Shown in pieces: positions 1-6,034 of a DNA stretch of 14,037 nucleotides. The translations under genes were made by a program, and so were the position numbers. This stretch comes from Anaerolineales bacterium UBA5069 (lineage in GTDB: Bacteria > Chloroflexota > Anaerolineae > Caldilineales > Caldilineaceae): assembly GCA_002415895.1 (NCBI GenBank), contig DIAV01000215.1, positions 1-14,037 on the forward strand. Reading direction: 5' to 3'. Each line of letters opens with the position of its first letter. The first letter of the stretch is position 1. Under the pieces are notes generated by a model. It was not told the origin of the DNA. It made no database searches and saw nothing but the letters and a program-made list of their open reading frames with translations.

Positions 1-48
1 CGAGACTCTCTTTAGTCTGGTGGGCTCGGAGATGTGTATAAGAGACAG
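1..48 (+). other. Residual Illumina Nextera (Tn5) i7 adapter at contig end
   Basis: Positions 30-48 are exactly the 19-base Tn5 mosaic end, and 15-48 match the 34-base Nextera read-2 transposase adapter with one mismatch (G for C at 19). The 14 bases before it fit the rest of an i7 primer: 1-6 resemble the end of the P7 sequence with one mismatch, and 7-14 occupy the 8-base index slot and resemble index N701 (6 of 8, from memory). This is library-construction sequence, so the genomic DNA starts at 49. It also shows that the window begins at a real contig end. The mismatches suggest error-prone or low-quality end reads. Confidence 0.96.
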
Positions 49-72
49 CCTACGCGACGTGCTTGCTGTGCT

Positions 73-106
73 CCCCTCTCCGCATGGAGAGGGGCCGGGG
101 GTGAGG
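73..106. repeat. Intergenic hairpin repeat (CCCCTCTCC / GGAGAGGGG) with G-rich tail
   Basis: There is a perfect 9-bp stem, CCCCTCTCC at 73-81 and GGAGAGGGG at 86-94, with a 4-base loop. It is followed by a G-rich tail GGGGGTGAGG (97-106). The arrangement (pyrimidine arm, short loop, purine arm, then GGGTGAGG) looks like a dispersed intergenic palindrome I know from many GC-rich bacterial genomes. Only one copy is in this window, so its repeated nature is inferred. It lies beyond the uvrC stop codon and has no U-tract, so it is not a convincing terminator. The rest of 49-211 holds no gene that I can see. Confidence 0.55.
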
Positions 107-158
107 TGCCGTTTGCGCGTGCAAGCGCGAATCCCTGACTTTTGAGAAGCCCTATCGG

Positions 159-210
159 GCCACAGATGACGCGCGGCCTTCAATAGCGAAAGCCTCGCGT
201 CGTTTGTGGC
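159..210 (-). terminator. Hairpin directly after uvrC, possible terminator
   Basis: Two nested complementary segments lie immediately after the uvrC stop codon (212-214): GCCACA (159-164) with TGTGGC (205-210), and inside them GACGCG (168-173) with CGCGTC (196-201). The transcript would form a long two-part stem one base past the stop. No U-run follows on the minus strand, so it is not a classical intrinsic terminator. It may instead protect the 3' end of the mRNA or work with Rho. Confidence 0.4.
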
Positions 211-211
211 A

Positions 212-2173
212 TCAGGGCAGGAATGCCTTGATGGCCTCGGCCGCGCGCCGGTTGATGCCCGGCACAGCCAGCAGCTCCTCCACCGATGCGCGGCGGATTG
301 CATCGAGGTCGCCGTTGAAGTGCATGAGCAACGCCTTGCGCCGCGTGGGACCAATCCCCGGCACATCATCGAGCTTGGAACGCACCTGCTCCTTGCCGCG
401 CAAATTGCGGTGATAGGTGACGCCGAAACGATGTGTTTCATCGCGCACGCGCTGCACGAGATGCAGCGACTGGCTGCCCCGCTTCAGCCAGATGGGCGTT
501 GATTCGCCCGGCCGAAAAATCTCCTCCTCGCGTTTGGCAAGGCCCACCACTGGAATGCGATCCATCAGTCCAAATTCTTCCAGCACATCCACGGCAATGC
601 CCAACTGCCCCTTGCCGCCGTCAATAATCACCAGGTCGGGCACAATCTTCCAGCTTTCGTCCTGTGTGCGCGCCTTGTTGCCGGGGTCCTTGCCCGCGCC
701 CTGCACGCCCGACTCGTCCTCCTCATCCTCGCCATTCTCAATAATGCGACGGAAGCGGCGGCGCAGCATTTCGCGCATGCTGGCAAAGTCGTCCGGCTCG
801 CCCTGGCTGCCCTTGCCCCGGATCTTGAAGCGCTTGTAGGCGGACTTGAGCGGCGCACCCTTGGCAAAGACCACCATGGAGCCAACCGTGTTTGTGCCTT
901 GCAGCGTGCTGATATCGTAGCACTCAATGCGCGCAGGTGGCTTCGCCAGCCCCAACACCTCCTGCAATTCGGAGACGGCGGCGGTTTGGCGATTGGTGTC
1001 GGCGGCCCACTCAGCCTGCTGCAAGCGCAAATGCTCGGCGGCATTGGCCTCGGCCATGTGCAGCACCTTGCGCTTGTTGCCCCGTTGCGGCACGCGCACC
1101 TCCACTCTGGCGGCGGATGCCCCCAGCGCGCTGCGCTTTTCGGTGAGCCACTCGCCCAGCACTGCGCTGTCGCCAGGCGCCGCACCCACAAGGATCAGCC
1201 CGGGAATGAAGGTCGCCGAGTCATAGAACTGCTGGATGAACGCACCCACCAGCGCGCCATACCCGTTCTCACCCTCATCCGAAACCTCAATGCCTTCCAT
1301 CATAAAGGTTTCGCGCCCTGTCAGGCGGCCAAAACGCACATAGAAAACCTGAACCGCCGTGTCGCCCGTGCGCTCGTCGCGCGCAATCGCCACATAGTCC
1401 AAATCTTCCTGCTGCGTGCTGACAATCTTCTGCTGCTCGGCAATCTGGGTGGCGGCGCGCAGGCGATCGCGGTAGAGTGCAGCCAGTTCAAATTGTGTAT
1501 TCTCGGCGGCCTCCGCCATGTTGGCGGTCATTTGCGCAAGCACGCGATCCGTGTCGCCGCCGAGAAAGCGCATGAGGTGATCAACCGAGGCGCGGTAGCC
1601 TTCACGCGTCTGTGCACCGATACAGGGGCCGCCGCACATTTTGATGTGAAAGTAGAGGCAGGGGCGCGCGTCGAGGCCAGTGATCTCGCGGTCGCAATCC
1701 AGATAGGGAAAAATCCGGCGCAGCGCGTCCAGCGTGTCGTAGCAGGCGCGCGCCGATGAATAGGGGCCAAAGTAGCGCGCGCCGTCGCGCACAATGCGCC
1801 GCACCACCTGAATCTTGGGGAAATCGTTCTGAACGTTCACCTTGATGTAGGGGTAGGACTTGTCGTCCTTGAGGCGCACGTTGTAATGGGGGCGATAGCG
1901 CTTGATAAGCTCATTCTCGAGCACCAGCGCTTCCAGCTCGGTATTCGTCACCCACCATTCAATGTCTTCAATCTCGTTGACAAGCGCCTGCGTGCGCGGC
2001 GGGTGTTGCGCCGAGTTGTGGAAGTAGCTGCGCACGCGATTGCGCAGCACAATCGCCTTGCCCACATAAATAACGGTGCCCGCAGCGTTGAGCATCTGGT
2101 AACAGCCGGGGCTGTCGGGCAGATTGAGAAGTTTCTGAATGACCCGTTCGGGCAGAGGATTTCGCATTGACAT
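212..2173 (-). CDS. uvrC: Excinuclease ABC subunit C (UvrC)
   Basis: UvrC makes both incisions around a lesion in UvrABC nucleotide-excision repair, recruited by UvrB. At 653 residues it is longer than the usual ~600. The N-terminal GIY-YIG nuclease is clear: G23-C24-Y25 (GCY for GIY), Y36-V37-G38, R46, and E86 in a LEN motif. Cysteines 160, 172, 180 and 184 have the C-x11-C-x7-C-x3-C spacing of the UvrC [4Fe-4S] site. A UVR (UvrB-binding) region lies near 210-245. The C-terminal RNase H-like nuclease shows D420 (ECYDIS), D518 (IDGGKGQ) and H581 (THRFG). Tandem helix-hairpin-helix motifs span about 600-650. An acidic, low-complexity insert (about 479-508) precedes D518. The ATG at 2173 has a weak ribosome site; a second ATG lies two codons inside. 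A possible -10 (TAGAAT, 2183-2188) is close upstream. It is the last of four minus-strand genes, 71 bp after the peptidase gene. Confidence 0.98.
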   Translation of the reverse strand: MSMRNPLPERVIQKLLNLPDSPGCYQMLNAAGTVIYVGKAIVLRNRVRSYFHNSAQHPPRTQALVNEIEDIEWWVTNTELEALVLENELIKRYRPHYNVRLKDDKSYPYIKVNVQNDFPKIQVVRRIVRDGARYFGPYSSARACYDTLDALRRIFPYLDCDREITGLDARPCLYFHIKMCGGPCIGAQTREGYRASVDHLMRFLGGDTDRVLAQMTANMAEAAENTQFELAALYRDRLRAATQIAEQQKIVSTQQEDLDYVAIARDERTGDTAVQVFYVRFGRLTGRETFMMEGIEVSDEGENGYGALVGAFIQQFYDSATFIPGLILVGAAPGDSAVLGEWLTEKRSALGASAARVEVRVPQRGNKRKVLHMAEANAAEHLRLQQAEWAADTNRQTAAVSELQEVLGLAKPPARIECYDISTLQGTNTVGSMVVFAKGAPLKSAYKRFKIRGKGSQGEPDDFASMREMLRRRFRRIIENGEDEEDESGVQGAGKDPGNKARTQDESWKIVPDLVIIDGGKGQLGIAVDVLEEFGLMDRIPVVGLAKREEEIFRPGESTPIWLKRGSQSLHLVQRVRDETHRFGVTYHRNLRGKEQVRSKLDDVPGIGPTRRKALLMHFNGDLDAIRRASVEELLAVPGINRRAAEAIKAFLP

Positions 2174-2244
2174 AGCACAAACATTCTACCATAGAGCCGC
2201 GCTACGAAATGTGTGCGGGCTGATCATTGTGCAAAAACCGCGGC

Positions 2245-4077
2245 TCACTGCACCAGGAAGGGCAAGTAGATGCGCGTGGCGTTGGATGGGGGCTCCGGTG
2301 CAGCCGGGTCATCCGTGGGCGCGTCCGTCACATCAATGAAGAGCGCGCCGGGTACCCCTTCAGCTGCGGTGCTCGCCGCGCGCCAGAAAATCGTGTGCCG
2401 CCCAATTGACCATGTAGTGGTATCAAACGTGACGAATGCCGCCTCCTGGCTGCTGTCAAACGCGCCATCAACAGGGATCATGGGCGTGCCGGGTGTCTCG
2501 CCCCAGGGCGGTGCGTCAAGCCAGGCCGCAGCCTCAGCAATGAGGTTGTCGCCAATCCCGCCAACCTGCGGCGCGCGCGGTACGTCGTCGGCCACCACTG
2601 AGATTGCCAGCGTCAACGCCTCACCGGGAACCACGCGCGTGGGCGTAAGCGTGGCGGCAATTGTTGCGGGACCCTGCGGCCATTCGTACGGACGGCGCGC
2701 GGCGGTCGCTCCATACAGCAGCGCATTGCTGATTGAGGGGTCAATCACACCATCAAAGCCGCCGCAGCCCTCAAAGAACTCGGTGCCCATTTCAATTGTG
2801 TAGGCAGCCACGCCCAACGTGCCATAGGCCCAATCATCATTGGTGCCGTCGGTTGCATAGAGACAGCCGGGTGCGCCCGCCTGGCATGTGGTGTAACCCG
2901 TGCGCGCACCGAACTCGCTGCCCAGCGCCAGCAGATCGGCAGCATTGGGCGATGGTGACCCCGTGAATCCCCACGGGTAGAGCACCAGTTGGCCATAGCT
3001 GTGCAGCGACACAAAAAGACCTTCCGTGTCGCGCGGCGCAGCGTCTGTGAGCGCGGGGCCGCGTTGGTCGGCAAAGCGCGTGGCGAGCCACGTTTGCAAC
3101 GCCTGCGTTTCCGGCTCCGACGCGGGTCCCGCGCCGCGATAGACCATGCTGCACTTGTCCGTGCTGGAGCAGCCCGCGGCCGTACATGTGCCCCAGCCAA
3201 AGCTGCCGTTGCGGTTCAGGTCCACACCATAGGATGTGAAGAGGCTGGGCGGCCCCAGGCAAGCACCCTCATCGTGCGTGTTCTTGCGCCAGTAGATCAG
3301 CTGCTGGGCAAAGGTGCGGCCATCGGGGTTGGCCATGGGCACGATGTAGATTGCACCATAGTCCAGCAGCCAGGTGATTGTGGGGTCCTCGCCATACCCG
3401 TTAACCAGCCGCTCGGCAAAGCGCGCGGCCACCTCGGCGGGAGCCAGCTCGCGCGCGTGAATCGATGCAATGATCACGAAGGGAAACTTGGGGCCGGTGC
3501 GCGCACGGTTGGTAATGGCGAGCGCGCGCAGGTCGAAGCCCACCGGCCCATCGGGCTGGAGCTTGTCCCATGAATCGCCAAAATCCACCCACTGCGCCAA
3601 CGTGGGATGGGCATCGGCCAGCGCGGCCATGTCGGCGTAGGTTTGCGCCACAGTCCGGTAACAGGCGTATCCAGGGATGCCCCCACCTGCTACACTGGCC
3701 GCGCGTGCTGATTGCGCGGGCAGCGTGGCCGCAGCATTGGCCGCGGCTGTGCGTACAGCATCAAACACAACGCTGTAGCCCAGTGACCGCAGGCGCGCCA
3801 CGGCGGCGTCATCAACTGCCGCAATCACAACGCCCTGCGCGTGGTCTACGGCCCACACATCCACCATGCCGGCCAGCGCATTCACTTGCGCCTGCGTCGG
3901 TGCGTCAATCTGCACAATCTGTACGCCCTGTACACCCTGAGCAGGTGGCAGGGTTGGCAATGGATCAGCGTCAGACGCCTGCGCCGCAGCCGTGCGCGCA
4001 AGACCCAGCACGCAAAGCAGCGCCAGCGCGCAGGCAGTGGAGATTACCTGTGCTGCGTGGTTTGCAGATATTCGCAT
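2245..4077 (-). CDS. Secreted M14-family zinc carboxypeptidase
   Basis: This is a metallo-carboxypeptidase of the M14 (carboxypeptidase A/T) family, 610 residues, exported. Residues 1-34 are a signal peptide (Arg at 2, hydrophobic core about 11-27, AAA-QA cleavage region). Residues about 45-125 resemble a propeptide. The catalytic domain (about 135-460) has zinc ligands H207 and E210 (HARE) and H359 (SLHSYG), substrate-binding R264 and N288-R289 (GVDLNRN), and the catalytic E429 (YTIEMG). Several cysteines (269-309, 398-438) may form disulfides. A beta-rich domain (about 470-585) and an acidic Pro-rich linker follow. The last residues are R-I-Y-L-P-F-L-V-Q, a tail I associate with exported Chloroflexota proteins. 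The start is fixed by a GGAGGT ribosome site (4084-4089) six bases before the ATG. It lies 15 bp after the small membrane protein gene, so the two are probably co-transcribed. Substrate specificity cannot be read from the sequence. Confidence 0.93.
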   Translation of the reverse strand: MRISANHAAQVISTACALALLCVLGLARTAAAQASDADPLPTLPPAQGVQGVQIVQIDAPTQAQVNALAGMVDVWAVDHAQGVVIAAVDDAAVARLRSLGYSVVFDAVRTAAANAAATLPAQSARAASVAGGGIPGYACYRTVAQTYADMAALADAHPTLAQWVDFGDSWDKLQPDGPVGFDLRALAITNRARTGPKFPFVIIASIHARELAPAEVAARFAERLVNGYGEDPTITWLLDYGAIYIVPMANPDGRTFAQQLIYWRKNTHDEGACLGPPSLFTSYGVDLNRNGSFGWGTCTAAGCSSTDKCSMVYRGAGPASEPETQALQTWLATRFADQRGPALTDAAPRDTEGLFVSLHSYGQLVLYPWGFTGSPSPNAADLLALGSEFGARTGYTTCQAGAPGCLYATDGTNDDWAYGTLGVAAYTIEMGTEFFEGCGGFDGVIDPSISNALLYGATAARRPYEWPQGPATIAATLTPTRVVPGEALTLAISVVADDVPRAPQVGGIGDNLIAEAAAWLDAPPWGETPGTPMIPVDGAFDSSQEAAFVTFDTTTWSIGRHTIFWRAASTAAEGVPGALFIDVTDAPTDDPAAPEPPSNATRIYLPFLVQ

Positions 4078-4092
4078 TGCGGAACCTCCGGC

Positions 4093-4587
4093 TCAACGGC
4101 CAAAGCCAAAACGCGTGGCACTGAGAAAGATGGGGATGAGGAGGAGACCGCCCACCAGAATCGCGACAATTTCTATGTAGACCCATCCCTGCGCTGCGCG
4201 CATCCACAACCGGCGCTGCGTGGTGGGCGCATAGGTGCGTTCCTGCGCAATATACTTCACCATGTACTGCTCGCTCTCGCGTACGGGTTCGAGCGCCACC
4301 ACATCCCACCCGGCATTTTGGAAGACGCGCGGCAGGGAGGTGATGAGTCGATGCGCCAACAGCCCCAGCGGCAGGATAACCAGGATCACATAGAAAGCTG
4401 CGCCCAGAAGGGTGTCGAGCCAGCGCCACGGGATAGGGCTGTAGTGATTGAAGATATCAAGCCAGAACCAGGCCACGTAGATGATGAGCGGTGACGCCAG
4501 CAGCCATTGCCCCGCCTGCGCAGGTGACGCTTCGATAAGGTTTGCAGCCACGCTGCGCACTGTTGGTTTGGCGTTGCTTTCAGCCAT
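4093..4587 (-). CDS. Small three-helix membrane protein, function unknown
   Basis: I do not recognise a family for this 164-residue protein. It has three predicted membrane segments: about 28-46 (rich in W, F, Y), 58-82 and 134-157. The loop between the second and third (about 83-133) is soluble and charged, and includes a G-W-D-V-V-A-L-E-P segment. The first 27 residues are polar, with no signal peptide. The ATG at 4587 has an AGGG ribosome site six bases upstream. Only 15 bp separate it from the M14 peptidase gene, and the glycosyltransferase gene ends 89 bp upstream, so it probably belongs to an envelope-related transcription unit. The coding potential is good (membrane pattern, ribosome site, tight spacing), but the role is unknown. 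Confidence 0.82.
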   Translation of the reverse strand: MAESNAKPTVRSVAANLIEASPAQAGQWLLASPLIIYVAWFWLDIFNHYSPIPWRWLDTLLGAAFYVILVILPLGLLAHRLITSLPRVFQNAGWDVVALEPVRESEQYMVKYIAQERTYAPTTQRRLWMRAAQGWVYIEIVAILVGGLLLIPIFLSATRFGFGR

Positions 4588-4624
4588 AAGCGACCCTATG
4601 TGTTTATGCGATTGCGCGTTTATT

Positions 4625-4652
4625 GCGCGGTTAGTGCGCGGTTAGTGCGCGG
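4625..4652. repeat. Short tandem repeat, 11-bp unit GCGCGGTTAGT, 2.5 copies
   Basis: The unit GCGCGGTTAGT occurs at 4625-4635 and 4636-4646, followed by a partial GCGCGG at 4647-4652. It sits in the 89-bp gap between the glycosyltransferase stop and the small membrane protein gene. A looser GCGCG/ATTGCG pattern continues on both sides (4604-4660). It probably arose by slippage; no function is evident. Confidence 0.75.
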
Positions 4653-4676
4653 CCATTGCGTGCCAATGGAGAAGGG

Positions 4677-5738
4677 CTATGGCACTTGGCGGCGGCGCAG
4701 GCGCGCAATGTCGGCGCGCCAGTCCAGTTCCGCGCGCCGGCGATTGCGCAGGCGCCAGAGCACGCCCACAGGATAGCCGCACATCTTCGCCACATCCCCC
4801 ACCACGCGAATGATGGGGATGAGCGCGGCGGCGCGCAGGGTCTCCGGCGTGCTCAGCCCCGAGCGCAGGCGCATCAGACGCGCAAAAGGGCGCCGGCAAT
4901 AGAGCACGATCCCGGCAATCAGCCCCAGCCAGCCCAGCCAGCGCGCAAAGACGCCCCACAGCGCATGGCCCAGCAGCGCCGGCAGCGCCACGCCGTAGGT
5001 GGCGTAGCGAATTGCGTGACGCTTGCGCCACAGGTCCGCTTTGCCGTCGCCTCGCGCATAGCGGTAATACTGCGTCCAGAAGGCGCTCAAGCTCGTGCGC
5101 GGCTTGAAGGAAACCAACGCGCCGGGGCTCCAATCAAACGCCGACGCGCGGCGCGTGCGCAGCGCATTTAGTTTCAAGTCGTAGACCAGATCCTCGCTGT
5201 AATCCAGCCACTCGGGATAGCCGCCCGCCGCCGCCCACGCGCTGCGCGTAAAGGCGACTGACCGGCTGGATGGGAGAAAGGTGTTGGGGTCAATGTCATC
5301 AAGCAGGGGCAGCACCGTGGCGGCCATGGCTGTCTCAAAAACACCCTGCGCGTCGGGCGTGAAGAAACCGGCAACACCAATCGGCGGGTCACCCGGGCGC
5401 GACCACGGCAACACCAGCTGCTCAAGCCAGTTGCTCGCAAGACGAACGCCCGCGTCCGTCACGGCAATTATGGACCCGGTTGCGGCTTCAATGGCCAGGT
5501 TGCGCCCGCGCGCTATATTCGCACCTGGCGCTTCGATTACGCGCAAATTGGGTAGGCGGCCCGGGTGGCGCTCGGCGTAGGCGCGCATCCACGCCGCAGT
5601 GCCGTCGCTGCTGCCCCCATCGCAAATCACAACCTCGTCGGGCGGGCGCGTTTGTGCGGCCAGCGAATCGAGCAAGCGATCGATGGTGGCGCGTTCGTTA
5701 TAGACGGTGGCAATTACGGTCACATGCACGGCCCGCAT
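4677..5738 (-). CDS. Family 2 glycosyltransferase with C-terminal membrane segment
   Basis: This 353-residue GT-A fold glycosyltransferase (family GT2) probably transfers an activated sugar to a lipid or polysaccharide acceptor at the inner face of the membrane. The N-terminal domain shows V-I-A-T-V-Y-N-E (8-15), the nucleotide-binding V-I-C-D-G-G-S-S-D-G-T (37-47), R-G-R-N (77-80), and T-D-A-G at 94-97 in the place of the metal-binding DxD. Y-S-E-D (180-183) fits the catalytic-base region, and Q-Y-Y-R-Y-A-R-G (223-230) the R/QxxRW-like acceptor motif. A hydrophobic region at about 248-281 is one or two membrane helices, with another hydrophobic stretch near 302-316. The ATG at 5738 has an AGG five bases upstream, a modest ribosome site. 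It is the first gene of the leftward unit and is divergent from the exonuclease-helicase. The acceptor sugar is not predictable; there are no other polysaccharide genes in the window. Confidence 0.92.
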   Translation of the reverse strand: MRAVHVTVIATVYNERATIDRLLDSLAAQTRPPDEVVICDGGSSDGTAAWMRAYAERHPGRLPNLRVIEAPGANIARGRNLAIEAATGSIIAVTDAGVRLASNWLEQLVLPWSRPGDPPIGVAGFFTPDAQGVFETAMAATVLPLLDDIDPNTFLPSSRSVAFTRSAWAAAGGYPEWLDYSEDLVYDLKLNALRTRRASAFDWSPGALVSFKPRTSLSAFWTQYYRYARGDGKADLWRKRHAIRYATYGVALPALLGHALWGVFARWLGWLGLIAGIVLYCRRPFARLMRLRSGLSTPETLRAAALIPIIRVVGDVAKMCGYPVGVLWRLRNRRRAELDWRADIARLRRRQVP

Positions 5739-5787
5739 TATGACCTATCTTCCCGCCGCTGCCAACTGCACGGGTAGCGCCTGCAAA

Positions 5788-5938
5788 GCAACAACCAAAA
5801 GCAACATCTCAACGCAAAGGCACAAAAAACGCAAAGTAACGCAAAGGAAAAGCAATCGACATTGTGTGCTGTTGCAGTCCTTTGCGTTTCTTTGCGTTCT
5901 TTGTGCCTTTGCGTTGAGATGTTGCTTTTGGTTGTTGC
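5788..5938. repeat. Large inverted repeat made of AACGCAAAG units
   Basis: The arms 5788-5847 and 5879-5938 are 60 bases each and complementary at 58 of 60 positions without gaps, separated by a 31-base spacer. Each arm carries three copies of the 9-mer AACGCAAAG. In the left arm they are at 5811-5819, 5828-5836 and 5838-5846; in the right arm, reverse-complemented, at 5880-5888, 5890-5898 and 5907-5915. The element is AT-richer than the surrounding genes. It lies between two divergent genes, so it is not a shared terminator. It encodes no protein that I would accept. It could be a non-autonomous mobile element (MITE-like), a dispersed palindrome or a multi-site protein-binding region. Confidence 0.93.
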
Positions 5939-5980
5939 AGCGCTTTCATTTGTACTGGGTGCTGTCGTTTTGACATTTGC

Positions 5981-5989
5981 TGCTATAAT
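5981..5989 (+). promoter_or_regulatory. Extended -10 promoter for the exonuclease-helicase gene
   Basis: TGCTATAAT is a perfect extended -10 (TGnTATAAT), with the expected start of transcription near 5996, about 40 bases before the ATG at 6035. A TTGACA at 5970-5975 is only 8 bases from the -10, too close to be its -35. Extended -10 promoters do not need a good -35. It lies 43 bases past the large inverted repeat. Confidence 0.65.
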
Positions 5990-6034
5990 GGCGACGCAAC
6001 CGCCGCACTACACCTGGAAGGGATGCCCCACCCC

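Noticed and set aside
899..1759. 286-codon open frame on the plus strand inside uvrC
   Set aside because: It is antisense to the conserved nuclease parts of UvrC, and its composition (L, A, H, R, G) lacks any domain or ribosome site.
3570..4124. 184-codon open frame on the plus strand opposite the peptidase signal region
   Set aside because: Proline- and arginine-rich shadow of the M14 peptidase and the end of the membrane protein gene; no ribosome site.
5788..5938. CRISPR array reading of the repeated AACGCAAAG units
   Set aside because: The units are 9 bases, irregularly spaced and in both orientations, with no spacer structure and no cas genes in the window.
5707..5973. Open frame across the AACGCAAAG inverted repeat
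   Set aside because: It encodes the repeats themselves (low complexity, cysteine/leucine-rich on one arm) and overlaps the divergent promoter region; there is no protein similarity.
5970..5975. TTGACA as a -35 box
   Set aside because: It is only 8 bases from the TATAAT at 5984; a working -35 needs about 17.
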